Of a stretch of DNA of 64,000 nucleotides, positions 23,091 through 36,175 are shown one piece after another. Each line of letters opens with the position of its first letter. Position 1 is the stretch's first letter. The notes under the pieces are model-generated. The model was not told the DNA's origin. It searched no databases and saw only the letters and a list, made by a program, of their open reading frames with translations. This stretch comes from Channallabes apus (Eukaryota; Chordata; Actinopteri; Siluriformes; Clariidae), in contig CM060127.1 of assembly GCA_030522415.1 (NCBI GenBank), forward strand, positions 17,379,314 to 17,443,313. The letters are read 5' to 3'. The translations under genes and the position numbers were made by a program.

Positions 23091-25717
23091 TATGCTTGGA
23101 ATTCAGGGTGGTTCTCATTACACATTAGCCTAATTAGGGAGTTCACAATGGCATTGGGCTAGAGCCTACATTTCCATGCTTGTTCCATTTGTTTGCATCG
23201 GTTTATGCTTTCCTTTGATTAGATTACAATCCTGGACACTCTTCAGGGTGGTGGTATTAAGCATTCCATTTTTGCGTTTGAGGGCAGCCTTCGTGCAGCA
23301 TGTATTCAGTTTCCACTGAACGCATGAATAAAATGTACGATCATTTATAGCGCTGCTTAATTAGGAATAAAAACAATTAGCCTCTCGAACATTAAAGTCC
23401 CATTAAATGCTGTAATTTGCCCAGCAGTTTGTGATGCCTTGGTGGGATTGTCTTGTTGTGCTTTTCGTATCATGTAAATTATCAAGCAGAGCTGAAATTC
23501 AATTCTCTCAGTCAATCTGAATTAAGCATAAGCGACTAAATCAAGTGCACCAAAACGTGCACAACATCCCTCTAGCTAGCAATTATTCATCACATTCATC
23601 AGTCACAAAGACCAGAATACCCTGGTCAATGCCTGATGGGTAATTCACTCCTGAACATTTCTAATGTCCTAAATCTCATCCCTGTCTCATGGAGCCTTTC
23701 ATTTGAACCGTTTCAATCCATTTCATGGCTCCATCCAACCTCCTCTGTTGTCCATCATTTTGTAATCAGACATTTTTACATGCTGTGATCTCTATTTAAA
23801 ATCATAATCTAAAAGAGGAACTATCAGTCATGGTGCAAATGCAGAACCAGTTATCCAGACTCTGCACTCGTTTCACTTGTGCGCGATCTCGCAGACATAA
23901 ATGCGATATTCTCTGCATGGCGCAGCACCAACGTAAATCATTGAGGTCAATGGCGAGAACTGAGGGACGGAAATGTGCGTCTGGTTATCATTAGTCAATA
24001 CCGATTAATCAATTATTGATTGTTAATGCGTTCAACTCTTGACTGAAGGAAAAAGTGCAACCCAAGTCCGCAGCTGATTAAACAACCTTTCGCTGCTGGA
24101 AAGTCTGTTTCGTGTGCAGACTTCAGGATTTTAGTACAGACAGGGTTTCTGATTTAAGAGTCAGATCGTTACAACATTACACAGATGTTGGGTTTTAAAG
24201 AAAAACAGAGTCAATCAGTGTGTTTGACATCACTGTGTATGAAATGGCTAAACATTACAGGTCGACTTGGAAGATCTTTTGGCTCTGATGTGCTGCCTGG
24301 TGGATGCCGCTGTTTATTACAGCAAGCGACAGCGAGTTTTGTTTATTTACTGGTAGAGATTTTCGACGGCTTCTGACAGCTCTCCTGAAATGTGTACATG
24401 TGCGAGTTACACATTTCACATAAGACTGCTTTCAGGGACGATTCCAAGCTGGTTTTAACGTGCGTGGATCCTAAAACTCTTATGCACATCTCACACCCAA
24501 GTGACGTTTTGATCAAGAGTCAGAATGCATGAGGCTAAGGCCGAAGCCATATGATATATTTAAGATTGGATCAGACTAATAACCTAGCCACGTTGCGTGA
24601 GTTATCACTGGCAACCTGCACATAAGCGTCAAGGAGATAACCTGAGCTGTGTTCTTTCAGACGAGCATGACTACAGGAAGCGGATTACTCCCTGTGCTCA
24701 TCTAATCAACTCCGTTTCCTGCTTGCAGCGAAACCACCAGACTATTAGGTTCAATTCAAGGCTTATATAAACAGTGAAATATGCAGATCTTCAAGGGTGA
24801 TAAAACCCCACAGGTTGCTCACACACTGTGTGGACGTGGCAGTGTGTGATTACAGGCGCTGATTAAAGCTCGGATGAATACGAGACATGTGAGAATCCAT
24901 CAGGGACTGTCACAGGAAGAGGAACAAGATGTTAATCCGCCCAGCAGATGGAAAAGCGCGCTGATCAATAGAGCATCTGCTCCAAAACAGACTTGATTTG
25001 CTTTTACAGAGCCAGGAAACTGAGTGGCTAAATCAATTCAATACTTCAAGATCCCAGGATTTGGGGAGACTATCTGGGATTGCGGCTCAAGAGCTTAGAG
25101 CTTCAGGAGGGTCCTGCCACGTCCATAAACCTGGACAGCACGGGGGTATAGTGTACAGTAGCATCGATACATACATGAGCACTTGTTTTGTTGGATTGTA
25201 ATTACTCAACTTTGAACCTGAAATTGTCTGGAAGTTCACCAAAAGTACGTTAGAACGTTGCATCAGAAGCCGCTTGCCCACTTTAGACGCTGCGAGTTAT
25301 GCTAAGGTACAGTATAAAATTTCCAAGTCTTAAAACTTTAACATAATCTGAAAAAAAATTAACTGAATCGGGATATTTCTAAAACTCTGATACTTACAGA
25401 ATCTCAACAGAAATTGAATGAAAACCAAGATATCGCGATAAAAGAGATAGAGTTTAATAGAGTTTTCTCTCCACTCTAACCATAACATTCCATTGCATTT
25501 CACACTACAGTATTTCCAATCCAACAATGATTGTCCAATGCCATATTAAGTTAAAATAAAATGGCCAACCCAAATGCTCTGCGCACAATTAAATGAGAAC
25601 AATTTGCAACTTTGTCCTGCCGATATTGTGAACGCAAAATGAAACGTTTACAGTTTTACTGTTAAAGTCTCTTGTTTTAAGATTTTCCAACTCACTAAAG
25701 TAAAAGGCATCTCTTAC

Positions 25718-25953
25718 CCGGACGTCTGTGGCATCTCCGTGGCGGATGTTGCTGCACCATGTGCTGTGTTCGCTGTGTTCGCTCTTGCTCTCAAAGTGGT
25801 GGATGACCTTGAGGACGCGGTCCGGGGCGGGGGCGGAACGCTCTGTTCCTCCGCTGAGCCGAGACTTGACCCCCCCGCCCACGCCGTGGCTCAGGCTGGG
25901 CTCCAGGTACGCCGTCGCCATGCCTTTACTGTACGCTAGGTGTCTGTCATATT
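25718..25953 (-). CDS. ptk2: ptk2 exon with main start codon (residues 1-68)
   Basis: This exon carries the main FAK start codon, with ATG at 25921-25919, and encodes residues 1-68. It begins MATAYLEPSL, closely resembling the FAK N-terminus. It then has a variable Gly/Ser-rich linker (about residues 10-34) and RVLKVIHHFES, the first strand of FERM lobe F1, and ends HGDATDVR at a phase-0 donor (CGG|GTAAGAG). The acceptor is a CT-rich tract ending CAG at 25954-25955. The 32 nt between acceptor and ATG hold a short ATG-MTDT-stop in one frame. In the frame of the main ATG they are fully open and read EYDRHLAYSKG, so an upstream exon ending in phase 1 could extend the protein. The linker is somewhat longer than in mammals. 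Confidence 0.96.
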
Positions 25954-27091
25954 CTGTTCGAGAGAGAGAACAAACACCACAAGTTTATTCCTGCGATTAT
26001 TATTAATGGCCATCATTACTATTTCAGACTAAACAATATTTAAAACCTTGCCTTACTGTGAGCTACTTTGCATTTCAATTTACATGGCCCTGAGCCTCTC
26101 ACTTTGCCTAACATGTTTGGAGTACAGGTTTTTCACTGAGTAGAAGAGAAGAATTCATCAATATGCCTGTGAAGGCTCGATCCATAACACAATCTCAGAG
26201 CTGGATATATATAGATATGCGCCGAAATGAGGATTACTGGAAGTAAAGCCTGGTCAACTACAAATTCATGTAGCCGCCACTGAAAAACAAAAATGAACAG
26301 TGTTTCTATACTGCAGGGAGGAAAATGTCTGATTTTAGTCTGGAAAAAAAAAAAAAAAAAAAGCGTAGTCCATGCATTACTGATTCTTGTTATATAACAG
26401 CTGTATAATGGCACTAAATCTATTCTTAACAATAATAGAGAAAGTCTTCACTACCTATAATGGTCCTCTACAATCTCTCTCTGTCTCCCAGAGTCTGGAA
26501 ATAGGTTTTTTCTTCCTAACATAAAAACCTCTGAGATATCAGGTACCTGTGCCTAGGTACAGCTGCTTAGCAAGACTAGATTGGCTAATTGCTTATGTGT
26601 AAAAGCCTGTACAGTACGAGTGTGATCAAAGTGCAAAGTGATGAAGCCGATCTCAACAGGCAGACGCGTGGACGCTCCGCAAAGCTGTCCATGGTGCTAA
26701 AACACTGTTTGCTGCATTATAGTTTAGTGACGCTTTAAAAACAAACCATATTAGCACTGTTTATTTTCTCGGAATGGAAAGTCTGCCGTTCCACGCACCA
26801 CATGGCCGTGTGGGATTTTACACAATTTTATCCAATGAATTAAGAATGAAACTCCGAGCAAATATTATAGAAATAGAAAACATACAAAATAGAAACATGG
26901 TGTAACACCATGACGCACGCCTCTTCATTCCAGAAATATATAATAAATGTCCTGCTAGATGTTCTGTATAATCTTATTTATGTAGCAAATTGTGAGTGTC
27001 ATGGTCGTTGGTGTCTAAATGAAGGAACATTCACGTAAATGTGGGATATGTCTAAATGATGGGAAACCATTACTTGAAGCCGGTTATATTA

Positions 27092-27364
27092 CAGTACTGT
27101 GCAAAAGTCTTTGGCACACGCAAATAAATGCTGTAAAGCAAGAATGCCTTCAAAGAAATGCCATGAGGATCCTTTAGTATCAAGTACCCGAGGACTTTGA
27201 AAAAGTGTACGCTTATATAAGTGTACGCTGCTCTCGTTTCTGACTTAATTTCATGGTGGAATACTGATGTTTGAAAATTATAATTTAGTTTTTGTACTAA
27301 TGTAATAATAAAGTAATAATAAATATATACACACAGAATGCCTAAGGCTTTCTGCACAGTACTG
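27092..27364. mobile_element. Tc1/mariner-type MITE
   Basis: This 273-bp non-autonomous element has inverted ends (CAGTACTGTGCAAAAGTCTT at the left; its imperfect inverse at the right). TA flanks it on the left; the right flank reads CA. It has no coding capacity. Confidence 0.8.
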
Positions 27365-27696
27365 CACACATTTCCTGTCTGAAAAGTTCTATACAGTGCA
27401 GCACATTAAGTTCTAACCCTTATCACAGTACGACACTTTAGAGTGATTTAAATCATAATGTTTTGTTTATTAATGTGCACTGTGATATACATGATCTCGG
27501 GATCTCATGTCATTACTTTGAGAAGGGATGGAATGTTCTCCCATGAGGCAGCAAGACCACACCACCCTTCATACACATAAACAGACAGAGGTGCACACAC
27601 ACATGGTCTGGTCCTCTGAGACCCCATATACCCTGTTTATCTTTTGGTGCCATTATAGCACAAACTTCCTCTGGTATGGAACAACAACAACAACAA

Positions 27697-27798
<102 letters not shown>

Positions 27799-28119
27799 AT
27801 GCCACTTGACAGTAAAGAGATTTAGCATGAAATTTTGGGATTCTTGTTTTAAGGACAAAGCTAGAGTATATACACTCTGCTCACTGTACAGTTCACCAAA
27901 AAGAAAAAAGTATGGTACGTAAATAAACACTCACAAATCTGAAACAATACATATTGTGATAAAACACAAGCCAGTGAAGAAATAGTGACAATCAAAATAT
28001 ACAGTAACATTCTAAAAGGAACATCTACCAGCAATTTACAAATAAATAAATTTGCCCACCTTCTTCTTTATTAACCCTCTTACGCATACAAACAATGTTA
28101 TGATCATTTTACGTGAGCG

Positions 28120-28338
<219 letters not shown>

Positions 28339-28419
28339 GGTCAGTTACACTGTAGCTCACCATGACCAGTCAACCATGACAAATCAACCTTACATAGAAC
28401 ATTTAATCAAATCTCCTAC

Positions 28420-28486
28420 CTTTAAGCAGAAACACCAAGGACGAAGACCGCTCCGGTCTCATATTGAGACATAAACACGTAGCCAT
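28420..28486 (-). other. ptk2: weak candidate alternative ptk2 5' exon, ATG at 28486
   Basis: A minus-strand ATG at 28486 starts 22 open codons (MATCLCLNMRPERSSSLVFL then LK) plus one base, ending at an AAAG|GTAGGAG donor. The phase again fits the main ptk2 exon 2.5 kb downstream. The frame is also open further upstream, to about 28654, so the start is not constrained. This is weaker than the 34.5 and 59.6 kb candidates. Confidence 0.2.
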
Positions 28487-29847
28487 GCTCGAACAGATGA
28501 GAGGAAAACGTAATACTCCAAACATCTTAGTCCGGACGGTGTACACACACACCCCTTGTGTCTGACGCAGCCCCACATCCGGTACATGTCGCTGAAGCAG
28601 GCTGCCTGTGTGACTCATGAGAGTGATTACATATCTCATGTCTGGACTCATCACCTGGCCTTCAGGTACATAACTGAGACAGCACTTTCACAACCGGCGT
28701 TTCCAGGCCACTGCGTTATCACATTCTCCAACATGTTGGAATTAGTTTAAGAACAGTTTCATTCAAAAGCCAAGGGTAGTAATGAAATTCATATGATTTG
28801 GAGCGATCGTTATCATGAGTCAGACGTACTCCACAGTTTATTTACACACCCTCTCTTTAGTCAAAACAGCCACAAACTGGAAGAGTTTGGCTCGTCCAAT
28901 CGTCAGGAAGCGAGCACTGCGGCGCAATCAAGCCTGCCGTCATGACAGATTTGTTGAATTTCTTCCCAAACCGCAGATGGTTTGTGATTTGGTTTGTGGT
29001 TTGTGATTGAAGATTTCTGTTGGGGGACGTTTTTATTTACGGATGGTATTTTTAGGCAGAGGATGGATCAACTGAGAAGAAACAAACCAACGATTTTTGT
29101 ATAACAGCATTGTCTGGAGGTACTGTAGTACTAATAATGGGAATACTAGCCCAATGGGAATGAAAATGCATGAGGTAAACTCCTCAATCTGAACAGTCTG
29201 AAGTCTGACCTAGTCCGGCCCGATTTAAATGGATTTCCAATTGGATTGAGTGGGATGGTGCGAACATTTGATAATCTATTCAATGGGGAGATATTAACCA
29301 TTTAAACACTTGTTCCTTCCTATATTTGTGGAATACATATATTCTTCCTGAGCATGTTTGCCCCACATGGGGGTAACATTAAGTTATACGATGAGTTTCT
29401 GGAAGGAAATTTAGCTTCCGTTCCTCATCAGTAAACTCCATGAGACTATCCATGAGTAAACACAACTATCTCCCACCAGTCTTTAGTTTTACTCACTGGA
29501 CCACTGGCTGAGGTACGAGCACCGATTGGCTCCACATCACACACACATAGTAAGGATCTACCCAATCATAGATGAGACTGAATTCTTATAACCAATCATA
29601 ACGAAGAAGGTGGGGATTATCAAAAATAAATAAATAAAAATTGCAAGCCGCAGACCCCCGCATTCAGATGCATCAGAAATTCTGTTTTCTGGGTTTAAAA
29701 ACAGCTCGGACTGAACTTACTAAACTCTTCATGTGAACGGACTCGGATCCTCATTTTCTATTTCTAACGGTCAGTAACATCACACGCTATTCTATTTTCC
29801 CTTAAACATGTAGAAATGTAAAAATATTAGAACTCATGCACATTAAT

Positions 29848-30455
29848 GATGGGAAGTTTGGATCATTTTAGTGACTCGGTTCTTTGAATCTTGTTCATCA
29901 AAATAAATGAATCTTTGAGTCATTTAGTTAATTTCATTCTTTGGATCAGAAATAAAATAAAATGTTGCATGTTCAATAAACAGACCCCCGACACGTCTAC
30001 ATATACACGTTTTGGCTAGAGTTCCAGTAATGAATATATTACAATGCAGCTAAGAACATATTATGATAAGCTGAATGTACAGCTCAGTTCTCATATCTTC
30101 CGGTCTGAATCGTTCATTCTTTTGTCACGTGACTCTCATAGACGGTATGTAGTGCATTACACAGGAAACAGAATTGAGCGTTTCTTCTCATGAGTCTTAT
30201 AGTACGAGTCGTTCGTTCTTTTGAACCTGTTGCTCTGCATAACGTCTATGGGAGTCACGTGACAAAAGAACGAATGATTCGTACTAGAAGACTTGAAGTA
30301 TCTACTCATTTCTGTTTGCTGTACATAACCTACAGTGGTTTGCGATGCTTTGCGCATGCGCTCCCAATAAACAATCTCTCCGAGACTACTCGTTCTTCAG
30401 TCACATTAAAGACTCGTTCAAACAGAACAAATCGTTCATGAATGACTCTTCACGA
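29848..30455. repeat. probable non-autonomous repeat with long internal inverted repeat
   Basis: It starts near GATGGGAAGTTTGGATCATT and ends near CGTTCATGAATGACTCTTCA, with many GTTC/GAAC motifs throughout. Two 37-bp arms (30108-30144 and 30243-30279) containing GTCACGTGAC form an inverted repeat. Limits are approximate. Confidence 0.5.
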
Positions 30456-32539
30456 ATGTACAGTACGTGCAAGTATTGGAGGAGAATGCAAGCGAGTTTG
30501 TATTTTGTGCATTAACTCTGATAATGCATTCTTTACTTTTAGAACATTTAACATTTTCAAGTTTACTTAAAATATGAATCGATTCTGATTCGAAACTTGA
30601 CCCATCAAGTCGAATAAAAAAAAGCTATGGCTTGTGCATGTAAATACTGTATGAAGATCACTGGTCTACACACAGCGGGCATATTCAACGAACTGTCTGA
30701 AAATGACAATAATTAAAATAATTAAATATTTATTTTTGATCTTTTAAAAAAAAATCATAGCAAACAATACTTTTAAATTATTACTATGCAAATTCACCTG
30801 TTGTTCTTCTCATTGTTGTTGTTCGGCCTTTAATGCAACAGTGTAAAGCCTCTAAATTGCACTGGGAGATAAACCGGCTTTGTTCTAGGGTTTAACTCGA
30901 AATCCCATTTGCTTTATTTGCAAGGACACTTTCTCCACGCTGATAGATTCGGTGGTATGAAAAGAAAGATAAACAACAGGGACTGCATACGAGAGAGTTA
31001 TTAATATCCCAGACGCTCATGGTGTGAGGCAGGAAGCTGAACAGTAAGCCTGTCAGCGTGCGGTACGGCAAAAATACAGGAATATGACAACCATCGAAGA
31101 CCACAGTGGCTGTTGGATGGGTGAAATCATGTTATCCGAGTCTGGTATACTGATAAGGATTTACTGGAGCTTGACACTGATTCAGCGGAAGCACACAGGA
31201 AGACAGAACAGTGGGGAAGTCTTGACAGATAAAGTGTCCTTTAACATCACTGAAGTCAGCCAGCAGTGCTTTTTATGCCAATTAGCAAGCTCAGAGAACG
31301 ACATTTAAAACCTGCACACATCCAAATGAGCTCAAAGCTTTTAGCAATGTGTACAATCATACACAATAGTAAGATTCTTGAGTTCATGCCAAGAACATGA
31401 TTAACGCATGTTAAATGTGTAAAGTCATCAGGCAATGAATAATCATGAACACATCCTGACCTGAACCTGCTTCTGAGAATATCATCAATAACTAGATCAT
31501 CATGAACAAGTAAAAACACCTTATCATATTATGTGGGTTTAGTAAAAAATGAATAAACCAAGGAAGAAGACTTTGGTGCAGAAGAAGGGATTTGCATTAG
31601 GAGGTCAAGAGATGTATATGATCAGGGCTAGAAGGTAAAAAAGAGCTCATAAAAAAAAGGACTTTACATAAGGTGGTTATGTAAGCAGCATACACGAGCT
31701 CTGCTTCTTGATCATTTATTAACATTGAGGACAGAGTGTGTTAGTAAGACAGGTAGTCCCATAAAATCCTTTAAATTGATGATCGAAGTGATTGTTGGGG
31801 CGATGATTACGGTTAGTAATGCTGCAACACACACACACACACTACGGTTGAAACTGAACCAAACGCAACCAAGCATAAATTACCCACATCTGCAATCTGA
31901 ACAGCTGCTTCAGCCGACACGCAGCTCGATCAGACCTTTGGCAATAAGGTGTCTCAGGTCAGGGCTCGACTCAGATCTCCAAGCACCACCCATGTCCTCC
32001 AGCCAGGCCTTTAAACTTGTCCATAGCTGCCCGCTTAACAGCAGGATGCTGCTTAAATATTCATAAACGCTTCAAAGATACTACCGAGATCAAAAACCAT
32101 GGCCCTCAAGGCCTGTTTCTGATGGCCTACAATATATCAAACAAATAACCGAGGTACTGCAAATACAGCCTGTTTGAAATAAAAGCACTTTCTGTATATT
32201 CATCAAGCTGAACAGAGTTAATCAAGCATGAAGAATCCAGTACAACTTTATCAGCACTATACAGATACAACAATCATCATCACAAAGCAGATCTGGGTGC
32301 ATGTTGGAAGAGCATGATAAGGAAAAACCTGAAGATGAAACATATAGAGGAACCAGATGTGAAAAAGGAATCCGTGTCGATCAGTGCAACATGCACCTCA
32401 CTCAACCATTAGTGTAGATTTCTTTTTGAATTTGCCATGTTGTAATTATTCAAGACAAACACTCTGTAAACTGAGAGGAACAAATTGAGATCAACTTTCA
32501 TAAGCATCCAAGCGTACAGTAATTACGCACGCACGCACA

Positions 32540-32695
32540 CACGGCAATTTTGGAACACCAATTAGCCTAATCTGCAGGTCTTTGGATTGTGGGAGGAAAC
32601 CGGAGAACCAAGCACGGGTAGAGTCCGGCCGGGAATCAAACCCAGACCCTGGAGGTGGAAGTCGGCGGTGCTAACCACTACACCACCGTGCCGCC
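32540..32695 (-). repeat. tRNA-derived fish repeat (partial)
   Basis: It contains GGGAGGAAACCGGAGAACC, GGGAATCAAACCCAGACCCT and GCTAACCACTACACCACCG. A fragment of the other end of this family in the opposite orientation lies at 32930-32995. An open frame across 32587-32988 is formed by these repeats. Confidence 0.7.
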
Positions 32696-32929
32696 CTGAT
32701 ATAAATCTTTATATCAACTGCTTAGGAGTTCGTGCTGAGTTATTATCATTGACTGATGACATAAAAACCAAACAAAACGAATGCAAACGGATCAGATCGT
32801 TAATGCAACTACAGAGCACCACTGTGGTGATAGAAATGGGAAAGAAATGCACTATTGCATGCGCACAAGATACAACTGATTTATTTTTATTTTATGTGTG
32901 GACAGATATAATTCAACTGCATGCTTTGT

Positions 32930-32995
32930 GGGATAGGCTCCAGGTCCCCGCGACCCTGTATACAAGGATAAAGCGGTACAGAAAATGAATGAATG
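32930..32995 (+). repeat. tRNA-derived fish repeat, terminal fragment
   Basis: GGGATAGGCTCCAGGTCCCC and GATAAAGCGGTACAGAAAAT followed by (GAAT)n is the inverse of the family's opening segment. Confidence 0.6.
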
Positions 32996-34442
32996 AATAA
33001 ATGTATGCACGGCTCATACTTTCCTCACTTCATTCCCTCATTTTAAGTAATTAGAGAGGATGATTTACTTATTTATCTCTATTTTTTTGATAATGGTTAA
33101 AGTATTTCATGTGCATGAAGTTTTACTAAATATGTGCATGAATCACTCTTTTGCTTCATACTAAACAGAATCAATGTGAAAGTATTTACTCCTATCTGTG
33201 AGGTCATTCTCTTCTATTGTTATACCTTAAAGTCCTTTTGACGCAAGCAGCACAAGCATATAAAATATTTTATTACTTATTTTAAACCTATTTTTATGCA
33301 TACCATAGCTAGTTTTAAACTTTGCATCGAATTAATAATAAACGTTCTCACAATCTAAACCTCGTTAATCTTGCACAGTTCCAGCATTCACACTGAAAGA
33401 AAAGAGGATTTAATTAGTGAGAATGTGTGTCAGATAAAGCTGCTTGGTACTGTTGGCGAGATTGATGGGTGCTGAGGCAGCTGCTGACGCAAAGCCAGCA
33501 CGCAGACAAAACCATGCCGAGTGAATGCGAGAGTGACGTCCTTCACGGACACACACCCACCTCTGAACCACGAGGGCACACTGAATTTCCCTACACTTTG
33601 CAATGCCGTTCAGTATAATGATTTGCTGCAGTGTGACTTTCCTTCAGAGGTGAAAAACATTTTGTGCTTTAGTCCACTGTTGATGCCATTAGTAAGAAAA
33701 GACTTTTTCAGTAGCATAATGACAATCGAGTCATATTTTATGTTATTGATATTGTTATTTGTTCCAATTATCCGGCTTTAATTATAAGCCAGTATTGTTT
33801 TACATGAATGAAATTTCGAGTCAAAATAAAAACGAAAGCTGATAATGTCAGCCAGGTTCAATCATATCACAGCCGATTATAATTAATTAGACCAGAAAGC
33901 AAAATAATTAAATATGAATAAATGTGCAGCTTGATAAATCTCTGCTGGAGATGATGAACCAAAGGCTTGGAACGAGAAATGTGTGAACGACAAATCTGAC
34001 AAACTCTGTGTAAAGGGCAAGTCTTAATTAAGACCGAATGCTAGTATTTGTTTTGGTACTGAACTTAATTACTGGATCTCAAAAATTGTTTATTTAATAT
34101 ACTGTATTGACATTCTGGGACAAAAATGTCAAACCATCTCCAGGTGGCCCCGGGGCTGATGGGTCTCCTCATGTCTAATTTCCAACGGACTATTCAGCTG
34201 AGCAACAGATTCACTAGACACACACCGGACAGTCATGACTAAATCCTCGACTTTAACCGTTCAATTTTTACACACATTTGCATATAATAAATATAACATA
34301 TAGCTCCAAGAGGCTTCAATTCGTGTGTCAATCAAAACACTACACTACAACACTGCAGAGCAGAAGATCAAGAGTTAAAGATTTAGACAGAAGAAAAACA
34401 ACGGGCAATATATAGTATATGAACAGGCGAAGAGACTACTAC

Positions 34443-34536
34443 CTCCAGCCAGGCACATCGGGAAGGGAATGCAGTGGTTCATCTTTACCCGCATGCGAGC
34501 GGCCGTCCAGCAGCCGCTGTTTTCATACACCAGCAT
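34443..34536 (-). other. ptk2: candidate alternative ptk2 first exon, ATG at 34536
   Basis: A relatively GC-rich stretch on the minus strand has an ATG at 34536-34534, followed by 31 open codons and one extra base, then a GAG|GTAGTAG donor. It starts MLVYENSGCWTAARM and ends MCLAG. The phase fits the acceptor of the main ptk2 exon, where the joined codon is Glu. An in-frame TAG lies 9 nt upstream of the ATG. The neighbouring 34540-35050 DNA is non-repetitive and promoter-like, with an ATGCAAAT octamer at 35014-35021. I do not recognise the peptide. The transcript start is not determined. Confidence 0.4.
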
Positions 34537-35013
34537 AGGACCCTAGGCCCCGGCTCTGGCGTTCCCCCACTCCAGTTACGCACGACAGATGCTCATGGTC
34601 CTGTCGAGAATACGAATCCAGCAAGGAAATAACAGCAAGATTCCGGTCCTGGGTGTAGCCGATGATCCGATCCAATTCGGTCTGCCACTGGATACTAAAT
34701 GCCAACCTGGCTGCCAGAGTTCAGGCCTGAGAACCGACCCTCGACCAAGGAATAAGGTCACAGCGAGCTTAGTGAAAAGTCGGCTTAAAGGACGCGGTCT
34801 TAAATCACAGAGACGAGAAAAGAACAACGCGACCAGAGGAAAGAGCGAGACGATACGTTGAGCAGCATCTGGTGAAAGAGAGAGAAATGGAGAGACATAG
34901 ACCTAAGCCTATGTGTATTCCACAGCTTCTCTCTGGCAACTGCAGCGAGAAGAGGAGAGAGAGAGAGTGAGAGAAAAGGAGGGGTCAGAGGAGCTCAACC
35001 GAAGCTCATTAAT

Positions 35014-35021
35014 ATGCAAAT
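35014..35021. promoter_or_regulatory. octamer (POU-type) motif
   Basis: ATGCAAAT about 480 bp upstream of the 34.5-kb first-exon candidate. A single motif match is weak evidence for function. Confidence 0.2.
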
Positions 35022-35975
35022 CTTCCTCTCATTTCCCATTCAGTCCGTCCCATGGCTGTTTACCGAAGCAAACCAGGTCGCAAATCAGGCCTGACCCTGT
35101 TCGCGGCCCTGCATCTGCCTCTCTGACCAGTATGGCATCGTGCCCAATAAACACGCCTCTGCTTCCTCGGATTAGTTCACAAAGGCTGTGAAGAGTGCAG
35201 ATGCTGACATAATGCTGTGGACTCACCCTACTGCCCTGAAGCACAATCAATCACTTACCAGCACTGATGTAGACACACCTCTGTCCTCAATGCTGAACAG
35301 AGGCGCGTGGCTGTAGCCTGGTGCAATGAGATGCAAAAAGCCTACACCTTTATTTCAATGTTATTTAAAACTGAAATGGCTGAAATTAAATTCACAAAAA
35401 TTAACAATAGGGTTAATCATGGATTTAGGGTCCAATCACTGAAACTAGAATGCAGAAACATATAATGATACCGATCGCTGATCACAGGTGTGTGTGGGTG
35501 ATCAGGATCTGCCAATTTAAGTCTTCTATTCATTCTGCAGATTTATTTATTTATTTACTGCTATTCTAAACCACAGTGCATAAAATCAAAAATTAAGATT
35601 TTATCTTATTTAAAATTAAGAAATTATCATGAATTTATGTATTTAACTTTTATTTATTGGAAGGCAACATATTCCATTCTCTTAATATTTCATGCAGCAA
35701 CCGATTTGAACTTAAACAGTAAATAGTGCAAACCTCTGTAGTATCGAGAGTCGCATGGAAGGGGGGGTAAATTTGGAACACAGGACCACTTTTAAATGAC
35801 TTAAAAATAACTTTGCTGTACACTGAAAAAGTGCATGTTTACTTAAAATAAAAAAAGGCACTCAGGCTCTTTTAAAAAAAAAAAAAAAAAAAAAAGAGCA
35901 GTTTTGATTATTATTATATAGCTACTTTTAAGCTTTCTTAAATACAAATTTCACACAAATTGTGAATATATCGAT

Positions 35976-36175
35976 AGAAGGATGCTGAGGTTGGAACTGC
36001 CAGGCAGGAGGTCTAGAGGAAGACCAAAGAGGAGATTTATGGATGCAGTGAGAGAGGACATGAAGTTAGTTGGTGTGAGAGAAGAGGATGCAGAGGATAG
36101 GGTTAGATGGAGGCAGATGATTCGCTGTGGCGACCCCTGAAAGGGAACAGCCGAAAGACAAAGAAGAAGAAGACA
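35976..36175 (+). mobile_element. 5'-truncated LINE 3' end
   Basis: A 54-codon frame (35976-36140) reads RRMLRLELPGRRSRGRPKRR then FMDAVREDMKLVGVREEDAE and ends RCGDP-stop. This is the C-terminal end typical of a fish non-LTR retrotransposon reverse-transcriptase protein. It is followed by GGGAACAGCCGAAAGACAAAG and an AAGAAGAAGA tail, as at a retrotransposed 3' end. Confidence 0.8.

Larger units (their letters stand above)
20793..25717 (-). other. ptk2 intron between coding exons 1 and 2
   Basis: This 4.9-kb intron contains a dispersed repeat (22432-22615), a (GT)n run (23035-23090) and, from about 23100 to 23560, a low-repeat block rich in TAATTA-type motifs. No exon is recognised; open frames at 21477-21704 have no identifiable product. 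Confidence 0.85.

Noticed and set aside
32587..32988. 133-codon open frame
   Set aside because: It is made largely of tRNA-derived repeat sequence and matches no protein.
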